Shown here piece after piece: positions 12,824 through 19,976 of a stretch of 35,801 nucleotides of DNA. Made by a program: the position numbers and the translations under genes. The first letter of the stretch is position 1. Each line of letters starts with the position of its first letter. Under the pieces are notes generated by a model. The model made no database searches. It was not told the origin of the DNA and saw only the letters and a list, made by a program, of their open reading frames with translations. Source of the DNA: a virus; the IMG/VR virus record IMGVR_UViG_3300032294_000447, positions 1 through 35,801 of that record. One strand, written 5' to 3'.

Positions 12824-12832
12824 CAGAGATGA
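12812..12832 (+). repeat. 21-bp direct repeat, copy 2
   Basis: This is the second copy of the element at 12556-12576. It overlaps the end of the acidic gene and the start of the exonuclease gene, so recombination between copies would remove the intervening gene and fuse reading frames correctly. Confidence 0.9.
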
Positions 12833-13715
12833 TTTCGCACCTGAGGTGCGTAACTCCGCTTGGTGGTCTGGCGACTCAAGAAAAGCCGCTAATGGTCGTG
12901 GCAACGAAGCTGTTCTTGAGAAGCTCGGCCTGAAGGAACGTCCTGACCTGTCCAATGTTGAAGCTGTCCAAATGGGTCATGTCATGCAGCCTATCATCGG
13001 CAGACTTGCTCAAGACAAGCTAAAGATTGAACTGAAAGATGCTGACTATGCACTCACCCACCCAAAGGAAACATGGTTACGTTCCCACTTTGATTTCATC
13101 AGCGCTGACGGCAAAACGCTTGTTGAGGCTAAAAACTACAACGCGAATGTTCGTAATAAGTTCGATGTGGAAGGGAACATCATACCGCCAGCGGATATGG
13201 CGCAGCTTATACACGAAGCAACTGTTCACGGGGTCGAACGCATTGTCCTCGCAGTTCTCTTTGGTGGGCAAAATTTTGAGACGTTTGATTTCACAATTAC
13301 TGATGCCCAAAAGGAAACGCTCATTAAGGATATGGCGAAGTTTTGGGGTGCTGTCGCTACCAACCAGCCACTTGACCCTGAAACAACGGAGCAAACAAAA
13401 ATTATCTACGCTCAAGACAAGGGTACGTCCATCGTTGCGCCGCAGCCCATCGAAAAGGCCGCAGACGCTCTCAAATACGTCAAGGAACAAATCAAAGCAC
13501 TAGAGGAAAAAGAAGAACAGCTACTGACTGCGCTTCAATCCCATATGCAATGGTCAAGTGAACTGACAACCTTTGACGGTCGAGTGCTAGCAACATGGAA
13601 AAACACCAAAGGTAGCAAACGCTTTGATGCCAAATTGTTTCAACAACAAATGCCAGATTTGTATGAAAAGTTTATGGTCGAAACGCAGGGTGTCAGACGA
13701 TTCTTGCTCAAGTGA
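12816..13715 (+). CDS. YqaJ-type recombination exonuclease
   Basis: The 299-residue product is a PD-(D/E)XK nuclease of the YqaJ/lambda-exonuclease type that makes single-stranded tails for annealing. The core is visible: SHFDF with Asp93, VEAKN with Glu104 and Lys106 (ExK), and Gln130 in DMAQLIHE. The usual upstream GxxxE motif reads GHVMQP, with Gln58 in place of Glu. The start is ATG 12816 (MNNRDDFA) with GGAGG upstream, not the ATG four codons earlier. It pairs with the RecT-like gene two genes downstream. Confidence 0.85.
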   Translation: MNNRDDFAPEVRNSAWWSGDSRKAANGRGNEAVLEKLGLKERPDLSNVEAVQMGHVMQPIIGRLAQDKLKIELKDADYALTHPKETWLRSHFDFISADGKTLVEAKNYNANVRNKFDVEGNIIPPADMAQLIHEATVHGVERIVLAVLFGGQNFETFDFTITDAQKETLIKDMAKFWGAVATNQPLDPETTEQTKIIYAQDKGTSIVAPQPIEKAADALKYVKEQIKALEEKEEQLLTALQSHMQWSSELTTFDGRVLATWKNTKGSKRFDAKLFQQQMPDLYEKFMVETQGVRRFLLK

Positions 13716-13722
13716 GGTGACT

Positions 13723-13950
13723 ATGTACGCATTTCCTAACCAACACAATCCGCAAACCGGAAGGCAAGAAACCGGTATGACATTGAGAGATTACTTTGCT
13801 GCTAAAGCTATGCAAGCCTTGATAAACGAAGACGAAGTGGATAGCGTAGCCAATGAAGAAGGATTTGACAAAAATGAATGGGCTGAGTTTGTTGCTTTCA
13901 GTTCTTATAAATTTGCTGACGCAATGATGAAAAGAAGGGGTGAACTATGA
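13723..13950 (+). CDS. Small early phage protein between exonuclease and RecT
   Basis: The product has 75 residues, acidic, containing the pattern MTLRDYFAAKAMQALI that is frequent in small phage proteins of unknown function. GAGGTGACT precedes the ATG. An alternative start at 13777 has GGAAGG upstream. It overlaps the RecT-like start (ATGA). Position between two recombination genes suggests a related accessory role, unproven. Confidence 0.75.
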   Translation: MYAFPNQHNPQTGRQETGMTLRDYFAAKAMQALINEDEVDSVANEEGFDKNEWAEFVAFSSYKFADAMMKRRGEL

Positions 13951-14759
13951 GCGCATTAGTGCCACTTAACGACATTAAACAAATGGCTGAAGTCGCAGCC
14001 AAATCCAAGATGTTCGGCTTTAAGAACGAAGACGAAGCAATGGCAATCATGTTGCTCTGCCAAGCAGAGTCTATGCACCCCGCTATCGCTATGCGTGACT
14101 ATCACGTTATTCAAGGCAGACCCGCATTGAAGGCCGATGCGATTCTTGCCCGTTTCCAACAGGCCGGAGGTTCAGTTAAATGGGAAACCTATACCGATGA
14201 GTGCGTATCTGGCACTTTCTCTCATCCTGCTGGCGGTAGCGTGTCTGTCGTTTGGACATTCGATATGGCAAAGAAAATCGGTCTTACCGGCAAAGATAAT
14301 TGGCGCAATTACCCTAGAGCTATGCTTCGTTCGAGATGCGTATCTGAAGGCGTTAGAACTGTTTTCCCCGGCTGCGTGGTGGGTGTCTACACCGATGAGG
14401 AAACCGAGGACTTTACGCCCCGCAAGAGTGCGCCTGTCCAAGCAGCGCCAAAAGATATGGGCGCAGCAGAAATCGTCGAAGTTAAGGAAACGGACTACCC
14501 GTTATATCTCCCTGATGGGTCGTGCTATGCGTATTGCCAAAGCTGGAAAGACTATACAGACCAGTATGTCAACATGGTAGCCAGCATCAATGAAAGCAAG
14601 AAGATGGATGCCGAAACCAAAGCAGAGAAGCTCCTGCAATGGGCGAAAGCAAATGAAGCCACCATCAACAGAATGGATGCGCCGACAAGGGTAGCGTTCA
14701 TGGCGGCAAAGCAAGGAGTCGATACCTTCGGGGATTTGGAGGATGCGATTGAGGGATAA
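13947..14759 (+). CDS. recT: RecT-like single-strand annealing protein
   Basis: The 270-residue product matches the type of phage RecT/Red-beta relative I know from mobile elements: CQAESMHPAIAMRDYHVIQG and RPALKADAILARFQQAGG are the conserved middle, followed by WRNYPRAMLRSRCVSEGVRTVFPG. It would anneal complementary single strands made by the YqaJ-type exonuclease. The C-terminus has a charged helix. It starts with ATGA overlap on the preceding gene. Identity is by recognised pattern, not by a search. Confidence 0.78.
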   Translation: MSALVPLNDIKQMAEVAAKSKMFGFKNEDEAMAIMLLCQAESMHPAIAMRDYHVIQGRPALKADAILARFQQAGGSVKWETYTDECVSGTFSHPAGGSVSVVWTFDMAKKIGLTGKDNWRNYPRAMLRSRCVSEGVRTVFPGCVVGVYTDEETEDFTPRKSAPVQAAPKDMGAAEIVEVKETDYPLYLPDGSCYAYCQSWKDYTDQYVNMVASINESKKMDAETKAEKLLQWAKANEATINRMDAPTRVAFMAAKQGVDTFGDLEDAIEG

Positions 14760-14820
14760 CTGGCGGCATCATGACATACAGCCCATCGGGGCATTTTTAC
14801 CTAAATTTGAGGAACCAAAA
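14760..14820 (+). other. Short intergenic region
   Basis: Contains GCCC-ATCG-GGGC followed by ATTTTT (14781-14798), a weak hairpin, then TTTGAGGAACC before the next ATG. No gene is visible. Confidence 0.35.
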
Positions 14821-15099
14821 ATGGAATACCAAAAATATGTGCCGCTGGAAGGCAAAGGCAAGATAAAAAAGAATTACAAGAAGCAAGAAGGGGACAAAAA
14901 GCCACATTGGGAAGGCACAATGATGCACAAAGGTGAAATCATTGAGTTCGGGGTGTGGGAAAACGAAGGTCAGTACGGTAAATGGTTCACGATTAACGTC
15001 AAAGACCCGAACTACAAAGAAAAGGTAAAAGACGCGCAATACCCGAAAGACATCACGCCAAGAGAACCCCGCAAAATGGCAGGTGATGTGCCTTGGTAA
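14821..15099 (+). CDS. SSB-like small protein
   Basis: The product has 92 residues: a Lys-rich N-terminus (GKGKIKKNYKKQEGDKKP), a predicted beta core (HWEGTMMHKGEIIEFGVWEN and onward), and a C-terminus ending AGDVPW, reminiscent of the acidic hydrophobic tip of single-strand DNA-binding proteins. Similar short beta-barrel proteins sit in phage recombination operons. The start is the ATG at 14821 with GAGGAA before it. An SSB or annealing-accessory role is inferred. Confidence 0.6.
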   Translation: MEYQKYVPLEGKGKIKKNYKKQEGDKKPHWEGTMMHKGEIIEFGVWENEGQYGKWFTINVKDPNYKEKVKDAQYPKDITPREPRKMAGDVPW

Positions 15100-15476
15100 G
15101 CTCTTTTGAACTTCCCTTCCCGCCATCGATGAATACGATGTGGCGCAACTTTAGAGGCCGCACCGTACTCTCGAAGGCTGGCAGGGTGTTCAGAGAAGAA
15201 GTCCAAAACATCATTATTGACAAGAACATTCCTAAATTCGGGGATAGCAAATTGAAAATCACGATGATTTTGCGCCCAAGAGATAAGCGCAAAACAGACA
15301 TCGACAACCGCATCAAGGCTGTTTTAGACGCACTAGAACACGCAGGGGTGTTTGATGACGATTTCCAAGTAGACCACCTTGAGATGATTCGTGGTGAGCC
15401 ACTTAAAGGCGGTCTATTGCACGTTGTGATTGAAGAAATGCCAGACCCCCGCCAACCGGAAGGTGAGCGCCCTTGA
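15093..15476 (+). CDS. rusA: RusA-type Holliday junction resolvase
   Basis: The 127-residue product matches RusA-family resolvases, which cut four-way junctions. The signature TDIDNRIKAVLDALEHAG with Asp69, Asp71 and Lys75 and the later acidic cluster VFDDD (88-90) are visible, as is the N-terminal PPSMNTMWR segment. It starts with TTG at 15093, overlapping the preceding TAA. It completes a replication-recombination set with exonuclease and RecT. Confidence 0.88.
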   Translation: MVSSFELPFPPSMNTMWRNFRGRTVLSKAGRVFREEVQNIIIDKNIPKFGDSKLKITMILRPRDKRKTDIDNRIKAVLDALEHAGVFDDDFQVDHLEMIRGEPLKGGLLHVVIEEMPDPRQPEGERP

Positions 15477-15536
15477 GCGCAGTTAGGAACGGTACGGGGC
15501 ATCGTTTCCGGTAGCCCCACTTATTAAGGAATTGCT
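15477..15536 (+). other. Leader with hairpin before the PAPS-reductase-like gene
   Basis: GGGGC (15496-15500) and GCCCC (15514-15518) can pair around a 13-base loop; TTAAGGA lies further on as the ribosome site. No gene is seen. Confidence 0.4.
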
Positions 15537-16361
15537 TTGCGTAACCCTTTTTTAATTGATGAGCCAACAACTATCAGCTTCTCTGGCGGCAGAACGTCTG
15601 CCTACTTGTTGTGGCGCGTTTTACAGGCGAATAACGGGTTGCCAGAGGAAGCCATTGTCTGCTTTGCTAACACCGGCAAAGAAGAAGAAGCAACTTTAGA
15701 GTTTGTTCGAGACTGCTCTGTAAATTGGAATGTGCCGATTCATTGGCTTGAATACAGAGACAACGCGCAAAAGTTTGAAGAAGTCACTTTCGAGACAGCC
15801 AGCAGGAATGGTGAACCGTTTGAGCAAATCATTCATAAAAGACAAATATTGCCAAATGTTAGGGCAAGATTTTGCACGGTCGAATTAAAAATTAGAACGA
15901 TGGCAAGGTTTACAAAAAATTTGGGTTGGGGTGATTATCAAAATTTTATTGGCATTCGAGCAGATGAGCCTAGACGCGCAGCCAAGATGAAACCTGACAA
16001 TGTTAGAGAACACGTTCGTATGCCATTGCATGAAGCCGGGATTAGCAAAACGAACGTTCTATCTTTTTGGAGAAATAGCGACTTTGATTTAAATCTGCCA
16101 ATTATTAACGGCGAAACGATTGGAGGCAACTGTGACCTTTGCTTTTTGAAGGCCGTGCCCAAAATTATTACTTTAGTCAAACAGAATCCAGAAAGAGCAA
16201 AATGGTGGGCAAAAATGGAGGAAATTGGGTCAACATACACAACGGGCAATGGTGCTGTATTTAGCTTGAATCGTCCTAAGTACGCTGAAATACATAAGTA
16301 TTTGGATAAACAAACAGAATTATTTTCTCAAGAATCAATCGATTGTTTTTGCGGAGATTAA
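15537..16361 (+). CDS. PAPS-reductase/PP-loop-like enzyme
   Basis: The 274-residue product starts with TTG (AAGGA upstream). It has the PP-loop SGGRTS (16-21), a CFANTGKEE segment (42-50), a conserved RFC (Cys113), IGIRADEPRRA (138-148), and two Cys pairs: CDLC (199-202) and CFC (270-272). This fits the PAPS reductase/DndC-like family, which binds ATP or PAPS in sulfur transfer; the Cys pairs could hold an iron-sulfur cluster. Its codon use is more AT-rich than its neighbours, so it may be a later acquisition. Substrate unknown; sulfur modification of DNA or tRNA is possible. Confidence 0.78.
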   Translation: MRNPFLIDEPTTISFSGGRTSAYLLWRVLQANNGLPEEAIVCFANTGKEEEATLEFVRDCSVNWNVPIHWLEYRDNAQKFEEVTFETASRNGEPFEQIIHKRQILPNVRARFCTVELKIRTMARFTKNLGWGDYQNFIGIRADEPRRAAKMKPDNVREHVRMPLHEAGISKTNVLSFWRNSDFDLNLPIINGETIGGNCDLCFLKAVPKIITLVKQNPERAKWWAKMEEIGSTYTTGNGAVFSLNRPKYAEIHKYLDKQTELFSQESIDCFCGD

Positions 16362-17102
16362 ATGAACAAACATATCTTTGTAGCTTCGCCCATGTACGGC
16401 GGTCAATGCTTCGGTTATTTCATGCAGTCGTGCCTGAAGCTGCAAACCCTGTGCAGCCAACACGGAATCAATATCAGCTTCAGCTTCCTGTTCAATGAGT
16501 CGCTTATCCAGCGCGGCAGAAACCTGCTATCAGCGAACTTTTTGAAGTCAGAAGCCACCCACTTGATGTTTATTGATGCCGACATCCTGTTTAGGCCAGA
16601 AGACATCTTTCCAATGATTGCAGCCGACAAAGACATCATTTGTGGCATTTATCCAAAGAAAGAAATCAACTGGCACACCGTCAGAAACGCTATGAACGCT
16701 GGCGTACCTGATAGCGAACTGAAGTTCCACACAGGGGCGTTTGTCGTGAACCTGAAGGACTACACGCCAGAAGTCACAGTTCCCGTCAATGAGCCTGTCG
16801 AGATTTGGAACGGCGGAACTGGATTTATGCTGATTAAGCGTGAAGTCATGGAAGCTATGGGGACGCAGTTGCCGAATTACCTGAACAACGTGCTAGACAT
16901 GAACAACCCGACCAACGGGGAGCGCATCGTCGAGTTCTTTGCGACCATGATTGAGCCGGAAACCGAACTACTGCTGTCAGAGGATTACTACTTTTGCAGA
17001 AAAGCAAGAGAAGCAGGGTTTTCGGTGTGGGCAGCACCGTGGGTTGAGTTAAGCCACATCGGAACGTATGCCTTCGAGGGCAGACTGCTGAAAAGCCCGT
17101 GA
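16362..17102 (+). CDS. Glycosyltransferase-like protein (GT-A fold)
   Basis: The 246-residue product starts MNKHIFVASPMYGG, has an RGRNLLSANFL segment (51-61) and the metal/donor motif MFIDADILF with Asp72-x-Asp74, followed by IICGIYPKK and EDYYFCRKAREAG near the end, as in family-2-type glycosyltransferases. There is no membrane segment. It directly follows the PAPS-reductase-like gene (stop and start abut) and is a second glycosyltransferase besides the one at 6182-6982. Possible targets are DNA bases or host polysaccharide. Confidence 0.75.
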   Translation: MNKHIFVASPMYGGQCFGYFMQSCLKLQTLCSQHGINISFSFLFNESLIQRGRNLLSANFLKSEATHLMFIDADILFRPEDIFPMIAADKDIICGIYPKKEINWHTVRNAMNAGVPDSELKFHTGAFVVNLKDYTPEVTVPVNEPVEIWNGGTGFMLIKREVMEAMGTQLPNYLNNVLDMNNPTNGERIVEFFATMIEPETELLLSEDYYFCRKAREAGFSVWAAPWVELSHIGTYAFEGRLLKSP

Positions 17103-17464
17103 GAAACCCCTACGCCGCACATATCGACTTCACAGAACTGACGGGACTGCTTGGCAAGGTGGTTCCGTCAAATCTGGATATGGTCTATGAGCGCAAGGGG
17201 AGCTTTCTGGTCGCGGAATGGAAGCGGGACGGGGAACAGGTCAGCAAAGGCCAAGAAATCCTCTTAAAAAGCCTCTCAAGGCTTCCTAGCCATACCGTAC
17301 TCATTATCAACGGGTACACAGAAGACCGAGAAATGACGGTCAGCAAGTTTTGGCGTGTTTTGCCCGATGAACCATGCGTCCTCGCCGGTAAAGGTTTAAC
17401 CGAACTCAAGGATTACATCGTTGAGTGGTATATGGTTGCTGATGTTTCAAATGTGGAATTCTAG
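17099..17464 (+). CDS. Small PD-(D/E)XK nuclease candidate
   Basis: It starts with GTG at 17099, overlapping the preceding TGA as GTGA, and gives 121 residues. NLDMVYERKGSFLVAEWKRD (about 24-43) shows Asp followed by ExK (AEWK), and GQEILLKSL follows, consistent with the compact core of VRR-NUC or restriction-like nucleases. It could process recombination intermediates. The assignment is by motif only. The stop shares the palindrome CTAG with the stop of the convergent methyltransferase gene. Confidence 0.6.
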   Translation: MRNPYAAHIDFTELTGLLGKVVPSNLDMVYERKGSFLVAEWKRDGEQVSKGQEILLKSLSRLPSHTVLIINGYTEDREMTVSKFWRVLPDEPCVLAGKGLTELKDYIVEWYMVADVSNVEF

Positions 17465-18003
17465 ATTTTCTTGGGGGGTGGTAAGCCCGATTTAACGCCC
17501 CAAAAGTAGAGGTCATGCGCTTGCTCATCAACCTCGAAGCCGTAAGCCTCAAATGCGCTCAAATCGCACTTTTCACGCACATCAGCTTCGGTGACATTAG
17601 CGTAATAATCGCCAGCGGTGTGCGGCGAATCCCACGGGTTGCAGCGGCTGGTTCCGTGTTCAGGGCGACCGGTTGTAGCGCAAGTAAAGAAGACAAGGTG
17701 GTTGGCAAACTTCACCATGTTGGCAAAGATTTGAGGCCATGCAGCCGTATGCTCAAAGCACTCCGTGCTGCACACCACATCAAAAGAGCCGTCGGTGTAG
17801 GTTAAGTCTTCACCTTTGGCAACCACATCAACGCCGGGGCCGGGGCCAACGTCCACCCCAATGTAGTTACATTGCTCAAAGTAAGGGCGAATCGTGCCGT
17901 TCAGGTTCAAAGAACCTATCTCTAGCACGGCCTGACGCACAAAGTATTCTGGAAACTTTTCTTTCAGACGAACGACGAACGCCATCTGCGCTGGATGCGC
18001 CAT
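17461..18003 (-). CDS. Class I SAM-dependent methyltransferase
   Basis: The 180-residue product has the SAM-binding motif VLEIGSLNLNG (motif I), an acidic IGVDVGPGPGVD (motif II) and DGSFDVVCSTECFEHT (motif IV region), the pattern of Methyltransf_11-type enzymes. It lacks an obvious DNA-target domain, so the substrate may be a small molecule, sugar or protein. AGGGGATAAGT precedes ATG 18003. It is the last gene of the long leftward unit and converges with the early unit. Confidence 0.8.
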   Translation of the reverse strand: MAHPAQMAFVVRLKEKFPEYFVRQAVLEIGSLNLNGTIRPYFEQCNYIGVDVGPGPGVDVVAKGEDLTYTDGSFDVVCSTECFEHTAAWPQIFANMVKFANHLVFFTCATTGRPEHGTSRCNPWDSPHTAGDYYANVTEADVREKCDLSAFEAYGFEVDEQAHDLYFWGVKSGLPPPKKI

Positions 18004-18022
18004 ACTTATCCCCTAGTTGTGA

Positions 18023-18175
18023 TTAACGGCGACCTTTTCTCGCCGTCTTCGCTGACTTTCTAAACGCTGCGTCTGTGGGCGCACCTTTGCTTCCGGCTGT
18101 TCTCATGCGCTCACCTGAACCACGCTTGATACGCTCACGTTTAGCGTTAATGTTGGCGTATAGTCCGTCGCTCAT
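18023..18175 (-). CDS. Small basic phage protein (MSDGLYANINAKRERI type)
   Basis: The product has 50 residues from ATG 18175: MSDGLYANINAKRERIKRGS and a Lys/Arg-rich end. I recognise this start from many small phage proteins of unknown function, which supports this ATG over an upstream one. It is strongly basic, probably nucleic-acid or virion associated. Confidence 0.72.
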   Translation of the reverse strand: MSDGLYANINAKRERIKRGSGERMRTAGSKGAPTDAAFRKSAKTARKGRR

Positions 18176-18176
18176 C

Positions 18177-18350
18177 TTATCTTGCTCCGCGACGGGCAGG
18201 TCGCATAGCTCTGGTTGCAACATCCTTCATCACGCGACCGATTGCTTTTGAGGAATCGCTTTTGGCCTCGCTTTGACGCGAACCTGCCGATGCAGCTTTG
18301 TCACCCAAAGAACGCACCGTAGCGCCGACTGCTCTTTTGATACCTTTCAT
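18177..18350 (-). CDS. 57-residue basic protein
   Basis: I chose ATG 18350, which has AGGAG before it. The product is Ala/Arg/Lys-rich and helix-prone (MKGIKRAVGATVRSLGDKAA). It lies one base upstream of the previous small basic gene. Function unknown. Confidence 0.62.
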   Translation of the reverse strand: MKGIKRAVGATVRSLGDKAASAGSRQSEAKSDSSKAIGRVMKDVATRAMRPARRGAR

Positions 18351-18366
18351 GACATCTCCTTTGAAG

Positions 18367-18597
18367 TTAACGACATCCCCATCTACGTCTAGCTGCTTTG
18401 CCGCGCTCACCCTTCCAAGACTTAGACCGCGCACAAAACGACTTGTGGCGAGGATTCTTGGGGTCTTTGGTCGGGGCTTTTAGTTTGCTGCCGGTAGCAC
18501 GGTTGTACTTCTTGCGACCCTTAGCGGTCAAGCCACTACCAGCTTTGACAGACAGCTTCTCGCCCCTACCGACAGAGAGATTCACGTTCCTAGACAA
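18367..18597 (-). CDS. DUF6321-like small basic protein
   Basis: The product has 76 residues, with SGLTAKGRKKYNRATGSKLK and RHKSFCARSKSWKG as recognisable motifs of the DUF6321 family found widely in phages. The start is TTG at 18597, with GGAGG upstream overlapping the endolysin's last codons. It is strongly basic. Function unknown; a head-internal or DNA-associated protein is likely from its charge. Confidence 0.78.
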   Translation of the reverse strand: MSRNVNLSVGRGEKLSVKAGSGLTAKGRKKYNRATGSKLKAPTKDPKNPRHKSFCARSKSWKGERGKAARRRWGCR

Positions 18598-19009
18598 TGG
18601 TTCCTCCCTGCTGTAATTGAGCTAACGTCAATCCCCCCGTGTATTGGAAGTGCGGGTACTCCTTAAACCGCTTCCAATCCCCTGCCCACTCCAGACCCAC
18701 GGCTTTGCCTTTGCTGCCAATCTTTTGCCAAACTTCGTCTTTGACATCCCATCTCGGTTTGCCAGCCACAATAGGCACAACATCAACAGCACAACGATGA
18801 TTATGAAAACTTTGACCAGCCCTTGCGTTCGTGACAATCTTTCCCGGCTTTGTTCTACCTTGCGCGTATAGCGCGTCTTGACTCGCATTGTCTCTATAGG
18901 TACTGGTTACTAACAAATCGATGCCATCAGCCTTACAAGCCGCAATGAACGCTTCAACACGGCTTTTAACCGGTGGCAGCAAGTCATTCAAGTTGCGGCT
19001 GTTAATCAT
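18590..19009 (-). CDS. Endolysin, VanY/M15-type L-alanyl-D-glutamate peptidase
   Basis: The 139-residue product is a peptidase of the M15C type that cuts the peptidoglycan stem peptide. SFHNHRCAVDVVP provides His69 and Asp76, YPHFQY provides His120, and STYRD is typical of the family. No signal peptide is present, so a holin is needed; candidates lie just upstream. It overlaps the membrane-protein gene (ATGA) and the DUF6321-like gene. The length is that of a single catalytic domain. Confidence 0.88.
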   Translation of the reverse strand: MINSRNLNDLLPPVKSRVEAFIAACKADGIDLLVTSTYRDNASQDALYAQGRTKPGKIVTNARAGQSFHNHRCAVDVVPIVAGKPRWDVKDEVWQKIGSKGKAVGLEWAGDWKRFKEYPHFQYTGGLTLAQLQQGGTIV

Positions 19010-19170
19010 CCCTTCGTCACCATCCCAACGATGCCAGCTAAACCAAGACCTACCGTCACGATGTTATTCGCCAACTCTGGTGCAATCGGCACACCTATAG
19101 CCGTCAGAAATAACAGGATGCCGCGCCATGTTGACGGTTCTTTTGCTCTTTCAAGAATGTAAGTTCTCAT
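19006..19170 (-). CDS. Small membrane protein, holin candidate
   Basis: The product has 54 residues: a basic N-terminus (MRTYILERAKEPSTWRG), then two short hydrophobic spans (ILLFLTAIGVPIA and NNIVTVGLGLAGIVGMV). ATG overlaps the preceding stop and GGAGAAGGA is a good ribosome site. It sits directly before the endolysin, as holins do. The size is small but within the range of class II/III-like holins. Confidence 0.65.
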   Translation of the reverse strand: MRTYILERAKEPSTWRGILLFLTAIGVPIAPELANNIVTVGLGLAGIVGMVTKG

Positions 19171-19511
19171 AGTCCTTCTCCCGGAGTCACATACACTTCA
19201 GAGTTATTGTTTTCCCCGATTAACGATACATAAACCGTTTTTGTCGGGCCACATTGAACGCTAGTAAAAATGACACGAGTGCTTGGCGGCACTAACATCG
19301 TGTATTGCCCCGTACTATCTGGCAACACAGCGGCTACATTAGATTCGCTAATGCGAACGTATGCCCCTTTACCAGCGGCTTCGTGGTTTGAAAAATAATA
19401 CTGATTACAAGGGCTGTCAGCAGTAATGGCAATCGTGACAGCCGTGTTTGCCGAGGGCGCAGCAATTTTGTACGTCTTGCCCATCGGCTGAAACGCAATG
19501 TTATTAGCCAT
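19167..19511 (-). CDS. Small virion protein ending VTPGEGL
   Basis: The product has 114 residues of beta character (Thr, Ser, Val, Ala-rich) starting MANNIAFQPMGKTYKI, a start I know from phage virion proteins, and ending VYVTPGEGL. The 109-residue protein at 29016-29345 ends IYITPGDGL with a similar architecture, so the two are probably paralogous. It is translated by coupling (TAATG with the gene before). Confidence 0.75.
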   Translation of the reverse strand: MANNIAFQPMGKTYKIAAPSANTAVTIAITADSPCNQYYFSNHEAAGKGAYVRISESNVAAVLPDSTGQYTMLVPPSTRVIFTSVQCGPTKTVYVSLIGENNNSEVYVTPGEGL

Positions 19512-19753
19512 TAGTACACCTTTTTGCCGCCACCAGACGTTTTAGAGAGTTTCGAGGTGTAGTTGCCATCCTCAAAACAAAGAATTGAACGGTAGCCACC
19601 CATCGGTACTTGACCGGGTTGCCACTTCTGCTTGTTCTCGGTCGCGTCAGAAGGCTTCTGCGGTCTGACAGCCTTTGCATACTTCTGGCTGTAATTCAGC
19701 TCCTCTGCGCCGGGAACGCTACTCTTGTATTGAAGGTCTTTCGGGTCGCGCAT
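19511..19753 (-). CDS. 80-residue hypothetical protein
   Basis: The product is polar, with a Lys/Gln-rich middle and a C-terminal GGGKKVY. AAAGGAA precedes ATG 19753, and the end couples by TAATG to the next gene. No family recognised. Confidence 0.65.
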   Translation of the reverse strand: MRDPKDLQYKSSVPGAEELNYSQKYAKAVRPQKPSDATENKQKWQPGQVPMGGYRSILCFEDGNYTSKLSKTSGGGKKVY

Positions 19754-19946
19754 CGCTATTCCTTTCTTTCACTCTTACTAACAAATAACTGAATAGTACG
19801 AATATCGCTAGGGTCGATACTCGCTCCCACATCGGGTTCCACATCGTCCAACACCCTAGACCAAATGAAGTCAGTAGTGCCAAAATCGTAATCAAGCGGT
19901 CGCTGATGACGCGCAAGGCTATAGTAATGACTTGGATTGCTTCCAT
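19719..19946 (-). CDS. Two-membrane-segment protein, holin candidate
   Basis: The product has 75 residues with two hydrophobic spans (LITILALLTSFGLGCWTM and TLAIFVLFSYLLVRVK) and a charged C-terminus, a good class II holin-like topology. AGGGGATAACT precedes the ATG. It overlaps the next gene by 35 bases. Together with the 54-residue protein it may form the holin or holin-antiholin pair that releases the endolysin. Confidence 0.72.
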   Translation of the reverse strand: MEAIQVITIALRVISDRLITILALLTSFGLGCWTMWNPMWERVSTLAIFVLFSYLLVRVKERNSDARPERPSIQE

Positions 19947-19976
19947 AGTTATCCCCTAATATGAAGAATCTCAAGT

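Noticed and set aside
14781-14798. GCCC-ATCG-GGGC followed by ATTTTT
   Set aside because: A 4-bp stem is too short to call a terminator with confidence.
17471-17503. TTGGGG/CCCCAA hairpin near the convergent stops
   Set aside because: A loop of 21 bases and no T-run on either strand, so it is not a good terminator.
19756-19974. Leftward 72-residue frame overlapping the holin candidate
   Set aside because: The overlapping frame at 19719-19946 has AGGGGATAACT and two clear membrane spans; this one has neither.
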